A DNA stretch of 6,302 bases from Chlorobiales bacterium (GCA_022360355.1 JAKSCY010000036.1:1-6302), one strand, 5' to 3'; counted from the first letter of the stretch, positions 1-5,890 are shown. Notes: generated by a model from the sequence alone, not told the origin. Translations and numbers: made by a program.

Positions 1-1267
1 ACCTGCCCCCTCCTTTCGTGGAAACAAGTAACCGATCACCGGAAACCGTCACCTCCAGTTTTCGAAGCGGAGCCTCGGGAGGCCCGCTCACAACAGCCCC
101 GTCCTTATCGAAAAAACCGGCATGGCAGGGGCAGAACAACCCTCCTGATTCCTCATCGGGAATAACAGGACACCCCATATGCGTACAGGTTCCATCAAAT
201 GCGACGTACTCTCCTTTCCGCATAGTCAGCAGAACAGGCATACCGTTTTGTGTTTCAAGCGAGACCCACGCCCCCTCTGTCACCCCTGATGCCTCAACTT
301 CGGCAACAACGCCCCCGGCACTCCCCCCTTCCAGTTCGACGCCGGATACTCCCGAATCGTCAATGAGAAGCCTCCGGACTTTCTTTCCCGAAAGGATCCG
401 GACACCAAGCGCTTTAAGCCGCCGCTCCATCGGGCGCACAAGAGCATCCATGCAGTTCCTGGTTGTAATACGATAACCCAGCGCCTCAGGGCTGCCCATG
501 AAATAGAAATGGAAATACCGGATTGCCTCAGCCGCCGAGAGCACCTCCATCCGGTTCATTGTCGCATCGGAAAAAGGGTGCAGCACCGTCCTGAAAAAAG
601 GCTCGTAGATGTTCTGTTCCCGGCAGAACGTCATAAAATCGATCCCGTCATACCGCTCGAACGTCCGCTCATACTCGTAACGAAACATGTCGAGAACAGG
701 AAGCATCTGTTTGAAATCCTTGAGAATCGGAAGAACATCAAGCGATTCCGACTGCTGCAACACCGAAAAAAGATTGAATGGAAAGAGTTTCGGAGTCTTG
801 CCGAACACTTCCAGCGGCTGCTCCCTGAACAGCACAGGATAGCCGGGAGCAGGCATGAAAACGTCACCGACCTCCGATTCGGCAAACATTTCGTTGAGAT
901 TGTAATACTGGTTGAAATAGCCATGAAAACCGTGCTCGACCGGAAACGTCTGTCCAAGCGCCTCAACATCCCAACCCGTCAGCTTTCCGCCAAGGTCGGC
1001 CGAAGCCTCGACAAGCGTCACTTCGAAATTTCTCTTTGCCAGCTCCATTGCAGCACTGATTCCACCGAGACCACCGCCGACAACAACGGCTTTTTTGGGC
1101 CTATCAAGCCGCTCCCTGTAGCTATCCTCACCTGCTGAACCTGACACCCCGTACAGCTCCCTGCGCGGCTGATAATACCCCAGCGCTCCGGCTGTCCCGA
1201 TTGCCGCAATACCGGCAACTGCTCCGGTACGTTTGAAAAACTTCCCGAGAAAATCCCTGCGATTCAT
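1..1267 (-). CDS. crtU: CrtU-like carotenoid desaturase (FAD) with Tat signal and Rieske domain, 3' end outside window
   Basis: Reading from the ATG at 1267 towards position 1 gives 422 residues with no stop, so the C-terminus is missing. Residues 1-12 carry a twin-arginine motif (NRRDFLGKFFK) followed by a hydrophobic stretch (about 15-30), typical of Tat export or membrane anchoring. Residues 59-96 form an FAD-binding Rossmann motif (VVVGGGLGG, then E87 and a GGK turn). EHGFHGYFNQYYNL (111-124) matches the motif expected in CrtU-type desaturase/methyltransferases, which convert gamma- or beta-carotene to aromatic chlorobactene or isorenieratene. Residues 330-415 are a Rieske domain: C361 and H363 (CTHMGC), C379 and H382 (CPCH) would bind the 2Fe-2S cluster, and C366 and C381 could form the disulfide of high-potential Rieske proteins. 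No clear Shine-Dalgarno precedes the start, but the Tat motif directly after the ATG supports it. The FAD/Rieske protein is certain in outline; the crtU name is likely but not proven. Confidence 0.82.
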   Translation of the reverse strand, partial: MNRRDFLGKFFKRTGAVAGIAAIGTAGALGYYQPRRELYGVSGSAGEDSYRERLDRPKKAVVVGGGLGGISAAMELAKRNFEVTLVEASADLGGKLTGWDVEALGQTFPVEHGFHGYFNQYYNLNEMFAESEVGDVFMPAPGYPVLFREQPLEVFGKTPKLFPFNLFSVLQQSESLDVLPILKDFKQMLPVLDMFRYEYERTFERYDGIDFMTFCREQNIYEPFFRTVLHPFSDATMNRMEVLSAAEAIRYFHFYFMGSPEALGYRITTRNCMDALVRPMERRLKALGVRILSGKKVRRLLIDDSGVSGVELEGGSAGGVVAEVEASGVTEGAWVSLETQNGMPVLLTMRKGEYVAFDGTCTHMGCPVIPDEESGGLFCPCHAGFFDKDGAVVSGPPEAPLRKLEVTVSGDRLLVSTKGGGR

Positions 1268-1590
1268 AGCTGTTCGTTCAGACAAAAATACTTGCGGATA
1301 TGGTATATAAAAGAATATCTACGATACAGAAAAACAGAGAGAAAAAGAATTATACGCAATCACCGCTAACGTATTGTAAAAAGAGGCATAAGCAGGATAG
1401 TCCGGGGATTCAGAAGGATTTCCTGCTGCTTAACTCCTTGCTCGCCAATAAAGCGGCTTCGCTGCTTAGCAATCGTATGCACCGGACACCGACAAGCAGT
1501 GCTGATCAGTTCGGTCGTGAGGCAGGCTTTCGAAAATTTTTGTAAAATAGGTAAAAGACTCTTTTTGTGGATTGTCATAGAATATGATTT
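1268..1590. other. Intergenic region without a credible gene
   Basis: This gap separates the leftward crtU-like gene from the rightward small-gene pair. The first 80 bases or so are AT-rich and would have to hold the crtU promoter, but I see no convincing -35/-10 pair. The middle holds a diverged repeat (1403-1465) and short self-complementary stretches, such as AGCAGGA at 1391-1397 with TCCTGCT at 1421-1427, and AAGCGGC/GCTGCTT around a TTC loop at 1451-1467. Open frames exist on both strands (about 70-80 codons) but have no ribosome binding site and no recognisable family. Confidence 0.6.
1403..1465 (+). repeat. Diverged direct repeat, copy 1 (upstream of the two-gene module)
   Basis: Aligned without gaps at a constant offset of 724 bp, 1411-1465 matches 2135-2189 at 41 of 55 positions, with weaker similarity 8 bases further upstream. 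The best-conserved core is CCTTGCTCGCC here against CCCTGCTCGCC in the other copy, followed by AGCGG. A hairpin with one mismatch (CAGaAGG/CCTgCTG, 1411-1428) lies where the second copy also has a hairpin. The two copies bracket the gene pair at 1591-2039. Read on the minus strand both copies encode R-F/Y-IGEQG-V/I-K/R, so they could be decayed pieces of the same coding sequence. Confidence 0.6.
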
Positions 1591-1836
1591 ATGAAGACAA
1601 CAAAATATTTTGAATACACGAGAAAGCGTCCCGATAGATCAATAATAAAAAATGAATGGATTGAGAGCGCAATTGAATCTCCCGTTGAAACATTGAAACA
1701 AGCTGATGGCAGGATCAGAAAATGGTATTATGTTGAGGAAACGGAAAAATATTTAAGGGTCATTCTCCTGGAGGATGGAGAAACCGTTCACAATGCATTT
1801 TTTGATAGATCATTTAACAGAGGAATAAAATCATGA
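1591..1836 (+). CDS. Small hypothetical protein, first gene of a DUF2283-linked pair (putative toxin-like partner)
   Basis: An 81-residue, charged, soluble protein with no signal peptide or membrane segment. I do not recognise a named family with certainty. The pattern F-Y-RxRPDR, EWIExAIExP, DGRIRxW, KYLRVILLEDGETVHNAFFDR looks like a compact alpha/beta domain and resembles the DUF4258 layout (helix with E-I-x-x-A-I-E-x-P, then beta strands ending in a conserved acidic/aromatic strand). Its stop codon lies inside the start of the next gene (ATGA at 1833-1836), so the two are almost certainly translated together. The ribosome binding site is weak. The small size, coupling and DUF2283 partner suggest a toxin-antitoxin-type or other two-component small module, but the sequence shows no catalytic motif to prove it. 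Confidence 0.75.
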   Translation: MKTTKYFEYTRKRPDRSIIKNEWIESAIESPVETLKQADGRIRKWYYVEETEKYLRVILLEDGETVHNAFFDRSFNRGIKS

Positions 1837-2039
1837 GAGTAAGATATTTTTCAGATACTGATACAGCTCATATTGAGTTCACCGATAGTGAGGTGGAGGA
1901 GACAAAGGAAATTAGTGAAAACATATACATTGATATCGATGAGAAAGGGAACCTTGTCAGCATGACAATTGAACATGCAAAAACGAATGCGATGCTCTCC
2001 GAGTTTTCTCTTCAGGAAGTCACCTCTAAATCCGCTTAA
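1833..2039 (+). CDS. DUF2283 domain protein
   Basis: A 68-residue protein matching the DUF2283 (COG5428-type) pattern almost from end to end: RYFSDTDTAHIEFTDSEVEET, then an acidic stretch ENIYIDIDEKGNLVSMTIEHAK. The hallmarks are the paired beta strands, the central DxDxxG turn (D34-E-K-G) and the I-E-x-A segment. The biochemical role of DUF2283 is not established; such proteins often sit beside another small gene, which is the arrangement here. A good ribosome binding site, AGAGGA (1819-1824), lies 8 bases before the ATG and inside the upstream gene, and the ATGA overlap indicates translational coupling. In a toxin-antitoxin reading this acidic protein would be the likelier antitoxin, but that is inference. 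Confidence 0.82.
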   Translation: MRVRYFSDTDTAHIEFTDSEVEETKEISENIYIDIDEKGNLVSMTIEHAKTNAMLSEFSLQEVTSKSA

Positions 2040-2040
2040 T

Positions 2041-2056
2041 ACCATTGAAAAATGGT
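2041..2056 (+). terminator. Weak hairpin just after the DUF2283 stop codon
   Basis: ACCATT and AATGGT form a perfect 6-bp stem around a GAAA tetraloop, starting two bases after the stop codon of the DUF2283 gene. The stem is AT-rich and is followed only by TTTGC, so it is a poor intrinsic terminator. It could instead stabilise the 3' end of the transcript. Confidence 0.3.
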
Positions 2057-2123
2057 TTGCAGCGGATATCATACACCTTTTAAAGCCGTGTTAACACCAA
2101 TTGCGCCGGTCCTGTCCTGTCAG

Positions 2124-2155
2124 GCCTGGCGATCCAGGCGGAGTTCCAACCGCCT
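2124..2155 (+). repeat. Two overlapping, mutually exclusive perfect hairpins in repeat copy 2
   Basis: GCCTGG (2124-2129) pairs with CCAGGC (2134-2139) around a CGAT loop. AGGCGG (2136-2141) pairs with CCGCCT (2150-2155) around an 8-base loop. The two share bases 2136-2139, so only one can form at a time. No T-run follows, so this is not a standard terminator. It may be part of a palindromic dispersed repeat. Confidence 0.55.
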
Positions 2156-2189
2156 AATTCCCTGCTCGCCTATATAGCGGTTACGTCGC
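2127..2189 (+). repeat. Diverged direct repeat, copy 2 (downstream of the two-gene module)
   Basis: Partner of the copy at 1403-1465, same orientation, offset 724 bp, about three quarters identical over its best 55 positions. It overlaps the strong hairpins at 2124-2155. On the minus strand it reads RYIGEQGIRRLE against RFIGEQGVKQQE in copy 1, where the differences are mostly conservative or silent. Confidence 0.6.
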
Positions 2190-2388
2190 AGATGATGGAA
2201 TACTGGATGTTGAGGCTATCCTGCGCGTGAAGAGCTTCACCTATTATCATTAGCTGGACAAGATGATGGTGAACATCACGCTGGAGGATGATACGAACAT
2301 CGAGAGCATTCACAAGGAGATTGAGAGCACGGAATGTGAGGTGGAGGGAGAAGGTGTTGTGAGCAATGAGGATGGTGAGGGTGGTTAG
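2158..2388 (+). pseudogene. Stop-interrupted gene remnant, possibly a cation-efflux (CDF) C-terminal domain
   Basis: In one frame the sequence reads DDGILDVEAILRVKSFTYYH (2191-2250), a TAG stop (2251-2253), then LDKMMVNITLEDDTNIESIHKEIEST and an acidic, glycine-rich tail to a TAG at 2386-2388. The frame is closed just upstream by a TAA at 2155-2157, where repeat copy 2 lies, so the 5' part is gone. The order G-x-L-D-V, a basic strand, an alternating hydrophobic strand and an E/D-rich helix resembles the cytoplasmic C-terminal domain of cation diffusion facilitators. That match is weak and the family call is tentative. The in-frame TAG and missing front make it non-functional unless the second half is translated alone from ATG 2263. 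Confidence 0.35.
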
Positions 2389-2537
2389 ACAGCAGCTTGT
2401 GTTTTACTGTAAATATGGCGAAATTATAACGAGAAGCTTAGACGAGTTAACTCTTAAGAATTTTACGACTACGTCTTTCCTCTCAGGCGCGCTGAAGCTC
2501 GCTTGTTAGAATCCTAACTTTGGACTGCAGAATAACA
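2389..2537. other. Intergenic stretch upstream of the DUF4238 gene
   Basis: No gene is visible here. It contains a 10-bp palindrome, GAGTTAACTC (2444-2453), and a small inverted repeat GTTAG/CTAAC (2505-2509 and 2514-2518) 19 bases before the DUF4238 start. No convincing promoter boxes or Shine-Dalgarno could be assigned, so how the downstream gene is expressed is unclear. Confidence 0.4.
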
Positions 2538-3494
2538 ATGTGCACAGCGCGTCGCCACCACTATATTCCACAATGTTACTTGGCCGCCTTCACCGACACC
2601 GGCGCAAAGGATGGGCTATTTTTGGTGATAGAAGTTAAATCTGGCAATTGCTTCTCCACCTCTCCAAAGAATGTCGGAGTAGAAAAAGACTTCAATCGAA
2701 TCGACGTAGATGGGCAGCCCATCGATGCCTTGGAATCCTCACTTGCATCGTTTGAGGGCAAAGCGACAGAAGCAATTCGAAAGATTCTTGCTACCCGAAC
2801 ATTTCCATCTGCTAAGGATTTCAATACCATCCTCAACTTTGTATGCTTGTTAGCCGTGCGCAATCCCCAAAGCAGAAAAAGAGTCAACAAGGCTAAAGAA
2901 CAAGTCAGGCACATACTTGGCGAAATCCTCGTTTCAGACCCTCGCATTTTCGAACACCACATGAGCAAAGCAGAAGAAGCAGGTTACATATCCAACACAA
3001 ACGTTTCATACGAAGAAATGAAGAAGTTCGTGGAAGAGCGACGATATAGGTCAGAGTTCCATCCACAGGATAACTCCCGGTCTGAATTCAAGATCTTCGA
3101 CATGCTGTTACCCATTTTCGGAAAAAGAACATGGTCGCTTTTTTTGACTCCGGAGAATGGACCCGAATTCATATGCTCCGATCATCCAGTAACGCTAGTT
3201 TGGAAAGGTGGACGAAGCGGCCCGATCGGATTTGGAAGGCGCCAAACAGAAGTTTTCGTGCCTCTAGGCCGTGAAATAGGGCTATATGGAACGTTTGAAG
3301 ACCCACTGCCGCCGGAAGTGAATCTCAGAGCTGAAGCTGTTGCAGCGTTGAACACGCGCACCGCTACAAGTGCCGAACGACATGTGTTCTCATGCCTGAA
3401 GACGTTCAACATCATACACGAAGGGCATATACGAGAGGTGGTTTGCGACTCATCAAAACGGCCCAGTGAATCCTCTGATACGCTTAAAGCTTAA
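2538..3494 (+). CDS. DUF4238 domain protein
   Basis: The chosen ATG gives 318 residues; the frame also opens from a TTG at 2520, but the conserved N-terminus starts just after the ATG. Family marks of DUF4238 (PF14022) are seen in order: RRHHYIPQCYLAAF (5-18), SPKNVGVEKDF (42-52), a helical middle containing LLAVRNPQSRKR, then FICSDHPVTLVW (211-222) and TEVFVPLGREIGLYG (237-251). It is full length for the family, soluble, with no signal peptide. The function of DUF4238 is not established; conserved H7, H8 near the start and the SDHP motif could be functional. Upstream ribosome binding signals are weak. Its TAA stop sits in GCTTAAC, and a repeat follows 30 bp downstream that also follows the next gene, suggesting the two arrived by a similar route. 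Confidence 0.85.
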   Translation: MCTARRHHYIPQCYLAAFTDTGAKDGLFLVIEVKSGNCFSTSPKNVGVEKDFNRIDVDGQPIDALESSLASFEGKATEAIRKILATRTFPSAKDFNTILNFVCLLAVRNPQSRKRVNKAKEQVRHILGEILVSDPRIFEHHMSKAEEAGYISNTNVSYEEMKKFVEERRYRSEFHPQDNSRSEFKIFDMLLPIFGKRTWSLFLTPENGPEFICSDHPVTLVWKGGRSGPIGFGRRQTEVFVPLGREIGLYGTFEDPLPPEVNLRAEAVAALNTRTATSAERHVFSCLKTFNIIHEGHIREVVCDSSKRPSESSDTLKA

Positions 3495-3524
3495 CACTGA
3501 TGCCTCCCATACACAACAGCTCTT

Positions 3525-3571
3525 GGCGCATTAACTTCGTGAAGAGTTCGGCTTATTTCAGAGGGGCAAGG
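3525..3571 (+). repeat. Post-gene direct repeat, copy 1 (after the DUF4238 gene)
   Basis: A 47-bp segment matching 4654-4700 at 35 of 47 positions without gaps. Shared blocks are GGCGC at the left end, a CTTC-x-T-GAAG palindrome (3535-3544) and TTCGGCTTA. It begins 30 bases after the stop codon. It is not coding in any obvious frame. Confidence 0.65.
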
Positions 3572-3652
3572 TTCGCGCATTCGCGTGATCTTTGGCCCAG
3601 TTATCAGAGTTAGAGAAATAGACAGGTGGGCACTGAGCAGAGGCTAAGCAGG

Positions 3653-3661
3653 TGATATACT
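3653..3661 (+). promoter_or_regulatory. Candidate extended -10 promoter for the HEPN-like gene
   Basis: TGATATACT gives a TG-n extended -10 followed by TATACT (3656-3661), about 50 bases before the start codon. No good -35 is seen at the usual distance, which an extended -10 can tolerate. The region downstream is AT-rich. Confidence 0.35.
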
Positions 3662-3711
3662 TGTTATTTTTTGAAGAGGTGGCGAAATTGTGAAAAGATG
3701 TTTAGAAAAAT

Positions 3712-4638
3712 ATGAACACCACACAATACAAGCTCTCGAACATATCTATTGAGTCTTCTTCAATTAAGATAACCGATAGTCTATCGATCCTATCATCTAA
3801 TGAAGCGACAAAGTCTTTTGGTTCAGTGCCGAAAGATCTCCTCTATCAGATGTCTTCTATCCAAGAACCGTATGGTTTGAACCGGTTCTTGGATTCACTT
3901 TGTAGTTCGAGCATTGTTGTTTCATGCGCCATCTCCGATCGCGACATGGAAGAGAATCCTTCTGGTGTCGACGACTGTTCATTTTGCGCAGTAGCACTCG
4001 CAATTATGAAAGAAACTTATTTCGTAGCTGGTATTGAGAAATTTATCAATTCAAAGGGTCAAATTTCCTGGGCACCATGGACAACTTGTTTCGATGGACT
4101 TCGCGGTAAAAATTTGATTTATATTGATGCTTCAGAAGAAAACCAGCTTCGTAAAATCTACTCTTTCGTACTCACGGGTTTCACAAAAAACCTACATTCC
4201 TCAAAGTTGTTGCACCTTTTCTGTAAATGCTGTTGCTTGTCCGCAACAGATAGCTTTCATGTTTTGAAGATTGGTTTACCAAATTTCGGAAACTCTTACG
4301 CTACAAGAATCGTCAACTCAGCACTACTCTTTGAAATGATTACAGGAAAGCACAGTGCTCGGAATATTGAGCGTGCCATAAATACTCTTAACGTTTTACT
4401 AAATATCTCAATTTCAGAGGAAGATGTTGTACGTATCATGAACTACAGACACATAGTAGTCCATGACAATGCTTCAACAGCAAAAAACAAAATAGATAAC
4501 TGGTTGGCACAAACAGGAAAGACAGAAAAGCAGGGGTATGAATGGGTATATGAAAAATCACTACTGATCGCCAAAGAATTGCTCAGGGCAATTGCACTTG
4601 ACTATTCAACATATCAAAATTATAAAAACAACACCTAA
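3712..4638 (+). CDS. HEPN-like protein with an R-x4-H motif, putative defence or stress RNase
   Basis: A 308-residue soluble protein with no signal peptide. I do not recognise the first 190 residues. The C-terminal part is helical, with NYRHIVVHDNAST giving R246-x4-H251, the RNA-cleaving signature of HEPN domains, preceded by a helix (215-232) and followed by a long helix (277-297), as in Apea-like HEPN proteins. HEPN proteins with this motif act as RNases in toxin-antitoxin, abortive-infection and CRISPR-linked systems; that this one does so is inference. The middle is cysteine-rich (C89-x2-C92, C126, and CKCCC at 171-175), which may bind metal. The gene is visibly AT-richer than crtU and queG, suggesting transfer. 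The start ATG has only a weak ribosome binding site; in-frame upstream codons are closed by TGA and TAG. The stop lies in ACCTAAC, with a repeat 15 bases further on. Confidence 0.7.
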   Translation: MNTTQYKLSNISIESSSIKITDSLSILSSNEATKSFGSVPKDLLYQMSSIQEPYGLNRFLDSLCSSSIVVSCAISDRDMEENPSGVDDCSFCAVALAIMKETYFVAGIEKFINSKGQISWAPWTTCFDGLRGKNLIYIDASEENQLRKIYSFVLTGFTKNLHSSKLLHLFCKCCCLSATDSFHVLKIGLPNFGNSYATRIVNSALLFEMITGKHSARNIERAINTLNVLLNISISEEDVVRIMNYRHIVVHDNASTAKNKIDNWLAQTGKTEKQGYEWVYEKSLLIAKELLRAIALDYSTYQNYKNNT

Positions 4639-4653
4639 CACCTTGTCGGGTCT

Positions 4654-4700
4654 GGCGCTTAGCCTTCATGAAGATTTCGGCTTACTTTTGAGGAACAAGA
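4654..4700 (+). repeat. Post-gene direct repeat, copy 2 (after the HEPN-like gene)
   Basis: Second copy of the repeat at 3525-3571, same orientation, 1129 bp away. The central palindrome is perfect here (CTTCATGAAG, 4664-4673). A short inverted pair, CGCTTAG (4657-4663) and CTAAGCG (4708-4714), encloses most of the copy and could form a stem in RNA or single-stranded DNA. Confidence 0.65.
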
Positions 4701-4747
4701 GTCGGACACTAAGCGGAACGGTAAAATGCAACAAATGTATCATTTAT

Positions 4748-4777
4748 GTTACACTGTTGGGAGCGATCCGCTATAAT
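4748..4777 (+). promoter_or_regulatory. Candidate promoter for queG
   Basis: A perfect TATAAT (4772-4777) is preceded by GTTACA (4748-4753) as a partial -35 at an 18-bp spacing, 85 bases before the queG start. GCGAT (4763-4767) and ATCGC (4776-4780) form an inverted repeat overlapping the -10, a possible but unproven operator. Confidence 0.4.
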
Positions 4778-4862
4778 CGCTTTGAAAAATAGTGCCTCTA
4801 TAAGGAATGACTACCTTTTACCTGAATGGATCGGATAATTTTCCTGACTACACTGGCACCGG

Positions 4863-5819
4863 ATGAACAACGAACAGTTAGGCGAAATAATTCTGCAAAA
4901 AGCCCAGGAAAGCGGTTTCTGTGCCGCCGGTTTTGCTGCAGCTACATCCTGTAAAGAGGAAAGCAAAAAACTGCTCGACATGATACGGGAAAACCGTCAT
5001 GGCGAAATGGCTTACATGCAGAAAGAACTCTCCGTAAGAAACCACCCTGAAAAGCTGCTTCCAGGAGCGAAGACTGTTTTCTCCGCTGCCCTTCCCTATA
5101 CCTTCCCACTTGAAAGAGTCAAAGACAAGGCAAGAATTTCGCGCTATGCTCTTGTAAACGATTACCACAGGGTACTTCGAAACAAGCTCGGCGAGCTTCT
5201 CGATTTTATTTGCGAAACACATCCCGGCTCCGTTACAGGAAAAGTCTTCGTCGACAGTATGCCGGTTTTTGAAAAAACCTGGGCTGAAAAAGCCGGGCTT
5301 GGAAAAACCGGAAAAAACACCATGCTTATCGTCCCTGGGACAGGCTCTTACGTCTTTCTTGGAGAAATACTGCTCGATATCGAGTTCCCCCCTTCCCCCA
5401 CACTGCAGTTCGATCCCTGCCAGGAATGCAACGCGTGCATCAAAAGCTGCCCGACGGGAGCGCTCATCGAACCGGGAAGGCTCGACGCGAGAAAATGCAT
5501 CTCCTACCTCACGGTGGAACTTAAAAGGGAGTTCACCCCGGAAGAGTCGGCAATGACCGGCGAATGGCTTTTCGGCTGTGACGTCTGCCAGGAGGTCTGT
5601 CCGCACAACGCACAAATAACCACAGCACCAAACTGCACTGAGTTTATACCGAAAAAAGAGCTGCTCGAAATCACCCCTGAACAGATTCTGTCCCTCACAA
5701 GATCACAATTCAAGACACTTTTTGCTGCAACTCCGGTTTTCCGCGCCGGGCTAAAGCGTCTGAAACGCAATGCAAAAGCAGTGATGGAGAACATAAGAAA
5801 AGTCAAAGGTCAAAAGTAA
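4863..5819 (+). CDS. queG: Epoxyqueuosine reductase QueG
   Basis: QueG carries out the last step of queuosine synthesis in tRNA, reducing epoxyqueuosine to queuosine with a cobalamin cofactor and two 4Fe-4S clusters, in the cytoplasm. The 318-residue protein shows the family marks: RISRYALVNDYHRVLRNKL (91-109), the substrate/cobalamin region VFVDSMPVFEKTWAEKAGLGKTGKN (128-152) with the likely catalytic acid D131, CQECNACIKSCP (C186, C189, C192, C196), C212 in RKCISYLT, and CDVCQEVCP (C239, C242, C246). Eight cysteines fit two clusters. It is the short form without the HEAT-repeat extension. The ATG is the first start after an in-frame TGA; no strong Shine-Dalgarno is visible. The extreme C-terminus (KVKGQK) runs into an A-rich, repetitive tract. 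It converges with purH. Confidence 0.96.
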   Translation: MNNEQLGEIILQKAQESGFCAAGFAAATSCKEESKKLLDMIRENRHGEMAYMQKELSVRNHPEKLLPGAKTVFSAALPYTFPLERVKDKARISRYALVNDYHRVLRNKLGELLDFICETHPGSVTGKVFVDSMPVFEKTWAEKAGLGKTGKNTMLIVPGTGSYVFLGEILLDIEFPPSPTLQFDPCQECNACIKSCPTGALIEPGRLDARKCISYLTVELKREFTPEESAMTGEWLFGCDVCQEVCPHNAQITTAPNCTEFIPKKELLEITPEQILSLTRSQFKTLFAATPVFRAGLKRLKRNAKAVMENIRKVKGQK

Positions 5820-5858
5820 AAACTCAAAAAAGGAAGGAAAACAGGAAGAAAGATATCC

Positions 5859-5890
5859 CTTCACTTCGATCCTTCACTGCCCTCTTCACT
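5859..5890 (+). repeat. Three spaced copies of CTTCACT
   Basis: CTTCACT occurs at 5859-5865, 5872-5878 and 5884-5890, roughly one helical turn apart (13 and 12 bp). It lies in the queG-purH gap after a purine-rich tract (5817-5856). The phasing could suit a protein-binding site, but simple low-complexity drift is at least as likely. Confidence 0.35.

Noticed and set aside
18..1138. Long plus-strand open frames at 18-476 and 509-1138
   Set aside because: They run opposite to the crtU-like gene, whose FAD and Rieske motifs are unmistakable; their translations are low-complexity and match no family.
1300..1545. 81-codon plus-strand frame before the two-gene module
   Set aside because: No ribosome binding site, no family resemblance, and it runs through the diverged repeat.
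3489..3615. Canonical integron attC site after the DUF4238 gene
   Set aside because: An R''-like GCTTAAC is present, but the best right-end candidate is GTTAGAG (3609-3615), which misses the final pyrimidine, and no paired L''/L' boxes could be found.
4633..4763. Canonical integron attC site after the HEPN-like gene
   Set aside because: ACCTAAC and GTTGGGA lie at a plausible distance, but the sequences just inside them are not complementary, so the required stem cannot form.
4592..4792. 66-codon frame overlapping the end of the HEPN-like gene
   Set aside because: It starts inside another gene, covers the repeat, and has no ribosome site or recognisable domain.
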